A stretch of DNA of 64,000 nucleotides from Kribbella pratensis (GTDB taxonomy: Bacteria; Actinomycetota; Actinomycetes; Propionibacteriales; Kribbellaceae). Positions within the stretch are counted from its first letter, which is position 1; each line of letters begins with the position of its first letter. Of this stretch, positions 1-6,807 are shown in pieces. The position numbers and the translations under genes are program-made. The stretch spans positions 2,253,134 through 2,317,133 of the forward strand of contig NZ_SODU01000001.1 in the NCBI RefSeq assembly GCF_004366075.1, written 5' to 3'. Below the pieces are notes generated by a model. The model searched no databases. It saw nothing but the letters and a program-made list of their open reading frames with translations, and was not told the origin of the DNA.

Positions 1-1
1 C

Positions 2-727
2 AATCACGAGGTGCGGATCCGTACGGCGAGTGGCGAATGGCAGCGGGGCGGGCACCAGCTCCAGACGTTCGACAGCATGCTGAGCGAGTTCGCGGACCCG
101 GAGCGCGCGCCTGAACTGCTCCTGGTGCGGGAACGCCTGCGGAGCTGGCGGTTCTACGACCACTTCCGCACCGACGCGACAGCGCCCGCTCGCCGGGTTC
201 AGGTCGGTACGCGCACCCCCGTACTCTCCGCGGACGGCGCGGACGTGGCTGCGGCCCTGCAGACGGTGCGGGAGCTAGGTCCTCGAGGAGCTTTGGACGA
301 GGCGATCGAGCTCGCGTTCCCCGGCAGCCGCGTCCAGATCACCAACACCGCAGGGCGTTTCGAGATCGCCTTTCACCAGCACGGGTTGCTGCGTCCGCTC
401 TCCGGCGCCGAGCTGTCCGACGGCACCCTCAGATATCTCCTGTGGGTCGCCGCGTTGCTCACGCCGAGACCACCCGAACTCCTCGTCCTCAACGAGCCCG
501 AGACGAGTCTGCACCCCGATCTCCTGCCGGCGCTGGCCAACCTGGTGGTCACCGCGGCAAAGGAGACCCAGGTCATCGTCGTCACCCACTCCCGCCCCTT
601 CATCGCGTCGATAGCGGCCCTCTCCCCCGACCTCTCGACGATCGAACTCGTGAAGGAGAAAGGCGCGACCACCATCACCGGCCAAGGCCCGCTGGACGAG
701 CCGCCGTGGAAATGGCCGACCCGCTAG
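2..727 (+). CDS. AAA-family ATPase, C-terminal part (5' end outside window)
   Basis: The frame is open to the left edge, so the protein starts upstream and its Walker A is not visible. The visible part ends with the ATPase core of the RecF/SMC-like AAA_21 group: a signature-like stretch LSGAELSDGTLRYL, then a Walker B region LLVLNEPETSLHPDLL, then the switch VVTHSRPFI. The Walker B Asp is Asn here (LNEPE), which recalls a recurring variant of this group. Such proteins act as predicted soluble ATPases in DNA or RNA maintenance, but no partner is visible. It ends tail-to-tail with the DMT transporter, the two stop codons overlapping. Confidence 0.8.
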   Translation, partial: NHEVRIRTASGEWQRGGHQLQTFDSMLSEFADPERAPELLLVRERLRSWRFYDHFRTDATAPARRVQVGTRTPVLSADGADVAAALQTVRELGPRGALDEAIELAFPGSRVQITNTAGRFEIAFHQHGLLRPLSGAELSDGTLRYLLWVAALLTPRPPELLVLNEPETSLHPDLLPALANLVVTAAKETQVIVVTHSRPFIASIAALSPDLSTIELVKEKGATTITGQGPLDEPPWKWPTR

Positions 728-1575
728 GGCTTGTCGTCGGGAGGCTTGACGCTCTCGAAGCGGACGAGGATCACGGATCCGGCCGCGGACAGGACGAAGC
801 CTGCGATCGCGGCCGGCCACCATCCGGCGCGTACGGCGTCGTCGAGGACGAACACGCCGACCGCGGCCGGGGTGATGGTCTGCAACGCGATCATCGGCGT
901 GGTGGCCAGCGTCACCGAACCACGCTGCAGGGCCAACGAGTAGAGGATGAACGCGAGCGCTCCGCTGATCGGCAGCGTGTACAGCGTGGGGCTCCGGACG
1001 AGTTCGCTCATCGACCCGTCCTGCAACAAGCGCGCCGAGATCGCAACCCCGGCGTACCCGAGTCCTGCGAGCATCCCGAGCAGCGCCGTCGAGACACCGT
1101 GCTGCGAACGACTGGCAACGGCACCGAGTACGGCGATGACGACGAGTCCCACGATGATGCCGATCGTGAGGCCGTGATGCTGCGCGCTGGCGCCCGCATC
1201 GCCCGCCGCCACCGCGAGCAGACCGAGCCCGACGCAGACACCGATCACCGCGGACCACTCGAGCGTACTCAGCTTGTCCGACATCAACCGGGTCGCGAGC
1301 AACGCGGTCACGACCAGACTGACCGCGATCCCCGCCTGCGCCAGATACAACGGCAGCAACCGCAGCGCGACGAAGTGCAGCCCGAAACCAGCCAGGTTCA
1401 GCGCCAGCGCACCAAGGAACGCCGGTTGCCTGAGCAGCGCGACCACGAACCCACCGAGCCGCCGTGGATCCAGCTCCGACTCGGTCGGCACCTTCCGCGA
1501 ACCGACGGCCTGCAGGATCGCCCCGACACCGAACAGCACCGCGGCGCCGAGCGCCGCGCCGAGACCGAGAACCAC
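724..1575 (-). CDS. DMT-superfamily (EamA-like) transporter
   Basis: This is an integral membrane protein of 283 residues with about ten hydrophobic helices in two similar halves, as in the drug/metabolite transporter superfamily. The N-terminal helix VLGLGAALGAAVLFGVGAI and repeated Gly/Ala-rich helices fit the EamA/DUF6 pattern. The substrate cannot be told from sequence. The GTG start overlaps the TAG stop of the upstream phosphatidyltransferase by one base (TAGTG), so the two genes are probably co-transcribed and translationally coupled. A lipid-related or choline-related substrate is only a guess from this context. Confidence 0.75.
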   Translation of the reverse strand: MVLGLGAALGAAVLFGVGAILQAVGSRKVPTESELDPRRLGGFVVALLRQPAFLGALALNLAGFGLHFVALRLLPLYLAQAGIAVSLVVTALLATRLMSDKLSTLEWSAVIGVCVGLGLLAVAAGDAGASAQHHGLTIGIIVGLVVIAVLGAVASRSQHGVSTALLGMLAGLGYAGVAISARLLQDGSMSELVRSPTLYTLPISGALAFILYSLALQRGSVTLATTPMIALQTITPAAVGVFVLDDAVRAGWWPAAIAGFVLSAAGSVILVRFESVKPPDDKP

Positions 1576-2297
1576 TACGAAACGATCCTACGGCGCCAGG
1601 TGAGGTAGAGGCTGAGGCCGCCGTAGTAGACGAGGTAGGCCAGCGAGATCGCGATCACGATCGCGTTCGGGTTCGGCATCTGCGCGAGCAGTACGGCGTA
1701 CGACGCGAGCCAGATCGCGGTCGTCAACAGGTTGAGTGAGCGGAATGCCCTCGTGCGCGACGGGTACACGTACTTCACCGGGATGAAGACGAGCACCGAG
1801 CAGACCACCAGGATGATGCCGGTGCTGACCGGGCTGAGGCCGAGCACCACCACATAGAACGCAACCACGTTCCAGTAGCTCGGGAAGCCGAGGAAGAAGT
1901 GGTCCTCGGTCTTCGCGTCGACCCGGCAGAACTGATAGCTGGAGGCAAGCAGCGGCAGTGCACCGAGGACCGCACCCCAACTGCCGGACGGGAGATAGCC
2001 ACCGGTCCACAGCAGCACGATCGGCGCGAACGCGTACGTCAGGTAGTCGACGATGTTGTCCAGCATCGCGCCGTCGAACCACGGGATGGTCTCCTTCACC
2101 CGCAGCCGGCGTGCGAGCATCCCGTCGGTTCCGTCGATCACCAGGGCCGCCAGCCCGAGCCAGAGCGCCCGGACGGCGTCGCCGTCGATAGCGGCGATCA
2201 CGATCAGCAACGCGAGCACCGTTCCGCTCGCGGTATAGGCATGCAGTGCAAGTCCGGCCAGACGCAGCCGCGTCGACCCGACGAACGGTTCCCGCAC
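1575..2297 (-). CDS. pcs: CDP-alcohol phosphatidyltransferase, phosphatidylcholine-synthase-like
   Basis: A 240-residue membrane enzyme with six to eight helices. The CDP-alcohol phosphotransferase signature is intact near residues 55-85: DGTDGMLARR followed by G-A-M-L-D-N-I-V-D, which gives the four catalytic/metal Asp residues. The later stretch AKTEDHFFLGFPSYWNVVAF is what I recognise from bacterial phosphatidylcholine synthases, which condense CDP-diacylglycerol with choline, rather than from PgsA or PssA. The GTG start at 2297 has no clear Shine-Dalgarno. The downstream DMT transporter is coupled. The PC-synthase assignment rests on motif memory; another head-group alcohol is possible. 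Confidence 0.7.
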   Translation of the reverse strand: MREPFVGSTRLRLAGLALHAYTASGTVLALLIVIAAIDGDAVRALWLGLAALVIDGTDGMLARRLRVKETIPWFDGAMLDNIVDYLTYAFAPIVLLWTGGYLPSGSWGAVLGALPLLASSYQFCRVDAKTEDHFFLGFPSYWNVVAFYVVVLGLSPVSTGIILVVCSVLVFIPVKYVYPSRTRAFRSLNLLTTAIWLASYAVLLAQMPNPNAIVIAISLAYLVYYGGLSLYLTWRRRIVS

Positions 2298-2446
2298 CGC
2301 GTCGTGTGTGGTCAGGACAACTCCCAGAACTCAGGCGACGCAGCGCGTCGGGCCGGGTCGAGGTGGACCCAGCCTCCGCCAGCGTCTCACAAGCCTGGTC
2401 CCGCCCCAGTGACCGACCGTCATCTCCCGCAGATCTTTGCAAGGAC

Positions 2447-2468
2447 CAGAGGTCCCGCGGGACCTCTG
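2447..2468. promoter_or_regulatory. 22-bp perfect palindrome between pcs-like and Ddn-like genes
   Basis: The core AGAGGTCCCGCGGGACCTCT is self-complementary and extends by one C/G pair on each side. It lies 24 bp past the stop of the upstream minus-strand reductase gene and about 150 bp before the start of the phosphatidyltransferase. As RNA it would form a tight hairpin without a U-tract, so it could be a terminator of the reductase gene. As DNA it could be a dimeric repressor site. Confidence 0.45.
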
Positions 2469-2491
2469 ATCCCTCACGGGGGCCCGGGGAA

Positions 2492-2932
2492 CTACGTGAC
2501 GGGGTCGAGCACGAAGAGCGGGATCTTCCGGGTGGTCTTCGTCTGGTACTCGGCGTACGGCGGGTAGGCGGCGACGGCTCGCTGCCACCACTCGTCGTAC
2601 TCCGCGCCCTCGATCTCGCGGGCCACGTACTCCTTGGTGGTCTCGCCGTCCTGCAGGGTGAGCTTCGGGTCGGCCTTCAAGTTGTAGTACCAGACGGGGT
2701 TCTTGGGAGCGCCGCCCAGCGAGGCGACCGCGGCGTACACGCCGTCGTGCTCGACGCGCATCAGCGGGACCTTCCGGATCTTGCCGGACTTGGCGCCGCG
2801 CATGGTCAGCAGCACCACCTTCATACCCATGATGTCGACCGCTTCGGTGGTCCCGGCCGCGGCGACCTTCTCGACCTGGTCCCGCACCCAGCCGGTGGGG
2901 CTCGGAGCGTAGTCGTCATTGTTCGATGTCAT
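2492..2932 (-). CDS. Ddn-like F420H2-dependent nitroreductase/quinone reductase family protein
   Basis: A 146-residue protein of the deazaflavin-dependent nitroreductase (DUF385) family, related to M. tuberculosis Ddn. Family hallmarks are visible: [20 protein letters not shown] (F420 phosphate-binding region), then [16 protein letters not shown] and the C-terminal half with [20 protein letters not shown]. These enzymes reduce quinones or other hydrophobic acceptors with F420H2 at the membrane face. The size is typical. It stands alone on the minus strand with a palindrome after its stop codon. F420 use is inferred from the family. Confidence 0.85.
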   Translation of the reverse strand: MTSNNDDYAPSPTGWVRDQVEKVAAAGTTEAVDIMGMKVVLLTMRGAKSGKIRKVPLMRVEHDGVYAAVASLGGAPKNPVWYYNLKADPKLTLQDGETTKEYVAREIEGAEYDEWWQRAVAAYPPYAEYQTKTTRKIPLFVLDPVT

Positions 2933-2981
2933 GTCACCAATGATAATGGTGACACATCAACATCGACACCTCCCGGCGTGG

Positions 2982-3410
2982 TCAGAGTGTCGGGGCCACG
3001 GCGGTCAGGGCGGTGAGGGCGTTGTCCCAGGCCTGGGCGGACCGGTCGGGGTTCTGCTCGTCGTCCAGGCGGTCGAAGCCCGATTCGACGACCAGCAGGC
3101 GGGTGCCGTCGGCTTCCGGCGTGAGGGTGAACTCGACCAGGTTCGCGTTACCCGGCACCGGTTCCACTCCGGGATCGACGGCGTACCGGTAGGCGAACCG
3201 CCGGCCCGGCTCGACCTTCTCCACGAATCCGAAGAACTCCCCGTACTCGTCCCACCGCATCACCAGCCGCCCGCCCGGCCGCAGGTCGATCTCCGCGCCG
3301 CCGAACGCGTACCACCGGGCGAACACCTCGGGCTGCGTCACGGCGGCCCATACCGTCTCCGGCCGGGCCTCGACGTACACCTCACGCTCAACGCTGTCCA
3401 TGCCGACCAT
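2982..3410 (-). CDS. SRPBCC / AHSA1-like START-fold protein
   Basis: A 142-residue Aha1-type START-fold protein. It has REVYVEARPETVWAAVTQPEVFARWYA at the N-terminus, DLRPGGRLVMRWDEYG in the middle and a C-terminal helix with WDNALTALTAVA. The fold binds hydrophobic ligands in a helix-grip cavity, and the ligand is unknown. I place the start at the ATG at 3410, which has GAGGGG four bases upstream; an ATG three codons later is the alternative. The longer open frame upstream overlaps the neighbouring gene and is unlikely. No ArsR partner lies next to it, unlike the SRPBCC gene at 38.5-39 kb. Confidence 0.75.
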   Translation of the reverse strand: MVGMDSVEREVYVEARPETVWAAVTQPEVFARWYAFGGAEIDLRPGGRLVMRWDEYGEFFGFVEKVEPGRRFAYRYAVDPGVEPVPGNANLVEFTLTPEADGTRLLVVESGFDRLDDEQNPDRSAQAWDNALTALTAVAPTL

Positions 3411-3418
3411 CCTGCCCC

Positions 3419-3880
3419 TCAAACGGCGCACGACTTGAGTTGCGTCGCGGTCGCGATGGTCGCCTCGACCCACCGGCGGCGCAGGAAGTGCGCCTTCAGG
3501 AGCCGGTGTACGCCGTCCAGCACGACCAGCCGGCCGCGGTAGGCGACCAGGTTGATCGGGAAGTCGAGATCCGCGTCCATCACTCGCTGGTAGTGCGCGC
3601 GGAAGTTCATCGGCGTCTCCGCGACCTGATGCGGCGTGACCTTGAACCGCTCACCCTCGAGCTGCCACAGCGGCAGGTCGAACATCCAGACCAAGTCCGC
3701 GATCTCCACCGGCTCGACCTTCAGATCGAGCTCCCAGAGCTTCGCGAGTTGCCAGCGGTACGGCGGGAACACCTCCCGCAACGCGTCCGGCATCATCGCG
3801 ACCAGTTCCTCGAACGAGACGTCCGGCGCCGCCCGATCCGCGCGAGCGCCGAAGGTGTCGCCCAGCCCATCGATCGTCAC
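3419..3880 (-). CDS. hypothetical protein with ParB/Srx-like motif
   Basis: About 153 residues, beginning at GTG 3880 just after the sortase stop codon. I do not recognise the family. Near the C-terminus the stretch NLVAYRGRLVVLDGVHRLLK resembles the ParB/sulfiredoxin-like pattern in which a short strand is followed by a D-G-x-H-R helix cap. Residues before it contain DADLDFPINL, like the 'positions of interest' strand of that fold. No helix-turn-helix is present, so a role in DNA segregation is unlikely. It is the last gene of the sortase cluster by position, though no functional link is shown. Confidence 0.6.
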   Translation of the reverse strand: MTIDGLGDTFGARADRAAPDVSFEELVAMMPDALREVFPPYRWQLAKLWELDLKVEPVEIADLVWMFDLPLWQLEGERFKVTPHQVAETPMNFRAHYQRVMDADLDFPINLVAYRGRLVVLDGVHRLLKAHFLRRRWVEATIATATQLKSCAV

Positions 3881-3891
3881 GACGGAGCAGG

Positions 3892-4551
3892 CTACGCCAT
3901 CGGCAGGGCGACGACGACCACGTTGCTGAGATAGACCTCGCCGTTCCAGTCCTCGCACGTCACGAGAACGAGCCGGCCGCGAACGCTCTGGTCGAACAAC
4001 TGCGCGGCACGCTTCGCCAGCGTGGCCTTCCGGTACGTCGTCACAGTGGCAACCCGGTACGGCAACTGGCCACGAGCCGTCGACACCCGCACAACGGATC
4101 CGGGCACCAACTTGCCGAGGTTGTCGAACGCGCCGCCACCGTTGTGAACCGTGTGGCCGGTGATGACCGCGGAACCGCGCTTGCTCCCGGGCTGCGCTCC
4201 TCCGGACCACCAGCCGACCGTGGATGCGTCGGAAGGCGGGGTCAACGCGGCATGTACGGCGTCGATCGCCACGACCGGTGCGACAACGCCCAACTGCGGG
4301 ATGTCGATGCGCGTGGGCCTTCCGGCACGTGCTGTCGACGTACGGCCGGCCGACGACTTCGGAACGACCGCAGGCCTGCCCAAGGCCGCTGCTGACGGCG
4401 ACGCAGATGTTGCCGACGGGGTCGCACCGGCTTGCTGGTTACCACCGAACTGCAGGTAGGCGCCGACCCCGAGTACGCCGACACCCACGAGCGCGACCAC
4501 CCCACTCCACCGAAGTGGAGCAGGGCGGCCGCGTCGACGGGCGGAGGTCAT
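3892..4551 (-). CDS. class F sortase (cell-surface transpeptidase)
   Basis: A 219-residue sortase with one N-terminal membrane helix (residues about 16-33), a Ser/Ala/Pro linker, and a sortase beta-barrel from about residue 78. The catalytic His is in TGHTVH (His133) and the Cys is in LVTCED (Cys199). The usual Arg of the sortase triad, expected in the Y-R-x-N-V-V-V strand after the Cys, is Leu here (V-Y-L-S-N-V-V-V, Leu208). The gene lies directly downstream of two secreted proteins with matching C-terminal anchors, so these are its likely substrates. No pilin or LPXTG protein is nearby. Confidence 0.85.
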   Translation of the reverse strand: MTSARRRGRPAPLRWSGVVALVGVGVLGVGAYLQFGGNQQAGATPSATSASPSAAALGRPAVVPKSSAGRTSTARAGRPTRIDIPQLGVVAPVVAIDAVHAALTPPSDASTVGWWSGGAQPGSKRGSAVITGHTVHNGGGAFDNLGKLVPGSVVRVSTARGQLPYRVATVTTYRKATLAKRAAQLFDQSVRGRLVLVTCEDWNGEVYLSNVVVVALPMA

Positions 4552-4572
4552 ACCGAGTCCTACAAGGTCCGG

Positions 4573-5580
4573 CTAGGCGCTGTGCGTCCCGCGTCGACGG
4601 AGCGACACGATTCCGGCCCCGGCCAGCATCGCACCGCCGGCCGCGAGCAGCAGACCACCCGCGAGACCGAACGGACTGTTGCTGTCAGCAACCGAGTTGG
4701 AGCCCGGTCCGGCCGCACCGGCGTCGACCTCGGTCGGCACACCGGCCGTCGGGGTGTCACTCGGTACGTCGGAGGCCGGCGTCGACTCGGTGACCGTCGG
4801 GGGCGTGTCCGACGGGCTGGTCGAAGTACCGGGCGACGTCGGCGTCGTGGACGGCTTTTCCGGCGGGCTCACCGGCGGAGTGTCCGTCGTCGTGGGCGGA
4901 GTGGTCGGCGGAGTGTCCGTCGTGGTCGGCGGAGTCGTCGGCGGAGTGTCCGTGGTCGTCGGCGGCGTCGTCGGCGGCGTGGTGGGCGGAGTGTCCGTCG
5001 ACGTCGGCGGGGTGGTCGGCGGCGTGGTGTCGCAACCCTCGACCCAGAACACCTTGTGCTTCTTGTCGGCGCCGATCGAGCCGGGCGCGTTCACGGTGAG
5101 CTTCACGTGATAGCCCTGTTTCGGGTGCGGCTCACCGGTGAACTTCAGCGTGTAGACCTCGCGCGCGTCCAGGTCGGTGCCGCCACCGGCCGCGTCCTCG
5201 CCGATGAACGGGTTGAGGTTGCCGGAGACAACCTGCAGTCCGGCGTCGGCCGTCGGGGCCTGGTCCTCGAAGGTCACCTTGGCCTTGTACGAGTCGTCCT
5301 TGTCGTAGTTGTAGAACTCGACGGTGAACGTGCAGCCCTGGTGCGGGTTGTTGTCCGGCGGGCCGCTCTGGATGTCGGCGCCTTCGATCTTCACCGTGCC
5401 GTTGTTGCCCGGCGGGTTGCCTTTCTGGCCGCCGGTCGCGACGGTCTGGCCGGTGTGGCCGGTCTGGTCGGCGTTGGCGGAGGGCGCGACGAGCAGTGCC
5501 GTTGCGCCGAGAAGCAGGGAAAGTGCTCCGGCGCCGGCAAAGATGCCGGCGGCCCTGGAGCGAACGCCCGTGTGGGTCAT
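4573..5580 (-). CDS. secreted surface protein with Pro/Thr repeats and sortase-type C-terminal anchor
   Basis: A 335-residue protein with a signal peptide (cleavage near SANA, residue about 37) and a globular domain around residues 55-190 with PPGNNGTVKIEG, NNPHQGCTFTVEFYN and FWVEGC. A Thr/Pro stalk of TPPTTPPTT units follows. The tail has VPTEVDAG at about residues 281-288, a spacer, a hydrophobic helix and a basic end (SLRRRGTHSA). This is the layout of a sortase substrate. The globular domain has two Cys that probably form a disulfide. It is paralogous to the gene upstream and precedes the class F sortase in the same direction. Confidence 0.8.
   Translation of the reverse strand: MTHTGVRSRAAGIFAGAGALSLLLGATALLVAPSANADQTGHTGQTVATGGQKGNPPGNNGTVKIEGADIQSGPPDNNPHQGCTFTVEFYNYDKDDSYKAKVTFEDQAPTADAGLQVVSGNLNPFIGEDAAGGGTDLDAREVYTLKFTGEPHPKQGYHVKLTVNAPGSIGADKKHKVFWVEGCDTTPPTTPPTSTDTPPTTPPTTPPTTTDTPPTTPPTTTDTPPTTPPTTTDTPPVSPPEKPSTTPTSPGTSTSPSDTPPTVTESTPASDVPSDTPTAGVPTEVDAGAAGPGSNSVADSNSPFGLAGGLLLAAGGAMLAGAGIVSLRRRGTHSA
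4870..5032 (-). repeat. TPPTT-type coding repeats in surface protein stalk
   Basis: Imperfect 12-bp-based units encode runs of T-P-P-T-T with interspersed T-D-T, giving an extended O-glycosylation-prone stalk between the globular domain and the cell-wall anchor. The repeat is variable in unit order compared with the upstream paralogue. Confidence 0.8.
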
Positions 5581-5676
5581 ATCCGTCCTCGTACGAGAGT
5601 GCAGGGGGTAAGCCTAGAGAAGTATTTCGGTTCCGTTACAGCAGTCAAGGTCGTTCGGTAACGATTGGCGTCGTGT

Positions 5677-5728
5677 CCGTGCGGTTGTCCACAGGCGTTC
5701 GCGATGAAGCCTGTGGACAACCGCACGG
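5677..5728. promoter_or_regulatory. 20-bp inverted repeat carrying two opposed DnaA boxes
   Basis: Arms 5677-5696 and 5709-5728 pair perfectly over 20 bp around a 12-base loop. Each arm contains TTGTCCACA (5685-5693, and inverted at 5712-5720), the DnaA-box form preferred in high-GC actinobacteria. The element lies in the 181-bp gap between the two surface-protein genes, downstream of one and upstream of the other. It could bind DnaA as DNA, act as a terminator hairpin for the upstream gene, or both. There is no U-tract on either strand. Confidence 0.6.
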
Positions 5729-5761
5729 GTCGATCGTTGTGACTGCCGGGCGTGATTCGGC

Positions 5762-6691
5762 TTACCTGGCGTGGCGGCCGTGGCGGCGGAGGGATGCGAT
5801 CGCCCCACCCGCGAGGAGCATGCCTCCGAGCGTCATCAGAATGCCGCCGGTTTCGCTGGGCCGGCTGTCGCTGGTTGCCGCGACCGCGTGGGTCGGCGGA
5901 CCGGGCAGACCGGCATCCACGGCAGTCGGCAGGCCGGAGGTCGTCGAACTCGTGCGGTGCGTCGAACTCGTCGACGGCGCACTCGAACGCGATGTGGTCG
6001 GCGGCGCGCTACTCGGCACCGTGCTCGACGGAGGCACTGTCGTAGACGTGGTCGGCGGCGTCGTCGGAGGTGTAGTCGGCGGCGTGGTGGGCGGTGTCGT
6101 CGGCGGCGTCGTCGGAGGTGTAGTGGGCGGTGTCGTCGGCGGCGTGGTCGGCGGCGTGGTGGGTGGGGTGTCGCAACCCTTGACCCAGAAGACCTTGTGT
6201 TTGGTGTCGTTGCCCTGCGAGCCAGGGGCGTGCACGGTCACCTTGACGTGGTAGCCCTGGACAGGATGCGGCTCGCCGGTGAACTTCAGCGTGTAGACCT
6301 GCCGAGCGTCGAGATCGTTGCCGCCACCCGCCGGATCACCGCCGATGAACGGCGTGAGGTCACCGGACACGACCTGCAGCCCGCCGTCGGCCGTCGGCGC
6401 CTGGTCCTGGAAGATCACCTGCGCGTTGTACGGCCCTTGGTCGAAGTTGTAGAACTCGACGGTGAACGAACATCCCTGGTGCGGGTTGTTCTCCGGCGGC
6501 TTGTCGCCGACCTCCACCCCGTCGATCTTGATGGTCCCGTTGTTCCCCGGCGGCGCGGCCATCGCTGCACCGGCCGGCCCGAAGACCTCGCCCGGCCGGA
6601 CCAGCATCGCACCGGCACCGATCAGAATCGTGAGCGCTCCAGCGGCCGCCACAATTGCGGCAGCCTGAGCGCGAACCCCCATGGTGAGCAT
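5762..6691 (-). CDS. secreted surface protein with PPTT repeats and sortase-type C-terminal anchor (paralogue)
   Basis: A 309-residue paralogue of the downstream surface protein. It has a signal peptide (residues 1 to about 40), the same globular core (PPGNNGTIKIDG, NNPHQGCSFTVEFYN, FWVKGC), ten perfect PPTT units, a Ser/Thr-rich linker, LPTAVDAG at about residues 254-261, a hydrophobic helix and a basic tail (SLRRHGRHAR). The start at 6691 is supported by AGGGG seven bases upstream. The shared [LV]PTxVDAG motif at the same distance from the helix in both proteins marks the probable sortase cleavage signal. Confidence 0.8.
   Translation of the reverse strand: MLTMGVRAQAAAIVAAAGALTILIGAGAMLVRPGEVFGPAGAAMAAPPGNNGTIKIDGVEVGDKPPENNPHQGCSFTVEFYNFDQGPYNAQVIFQDQAPTADGGLQVVSGDLTPFIGGDPAGGGNDLDARQVYTLKFTGEPHPVQGYHVKVTVHAPGSQGNDTKHKVFWVKGCDTPPTTPPTTPPTTPPTTPPTTPPTTPPTTPPTTPPTTPPTTSTTVPPSSTVPSSAPPTTSRSSAPSTSSTHRTSSTTSGLPTAVDAGLPGPPTHAVAATSDSRPSETGGILMTLGGMLLAGGAIASLRRHGRHAR
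6051..6170 (-). repeat. ten tandem 12-bp units encoding PPTT
   Basis: Ten consecutive 12-bp units of the type GTCGGCGGCGTC (plus strand) run without interruption for 120 bp and encode (PPTT)10. Third-base differences between units show the array is under protein-level rather than purely nucleotide-level constraint, or has aged since expansion. Confidence 0.9.
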
Positions 6692-6807
6692 CCCCAGTCC
6701 CCTGTTCTACCTGCGGTCACAGCCGGGCAGACTTCTCATCTGCAGTATGACCCTCTCGTTGCCCAAGTCAACAAAACCGGGGAATGACAACGAGAGACTT
6801 GGTTGCC

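Noticed and set aside
4870..6170. Short tandem repeats as a CRISPR array
   Set aside because: Units are 12 bp, have no spacers and encode PPTT in frame within secreted proteins.
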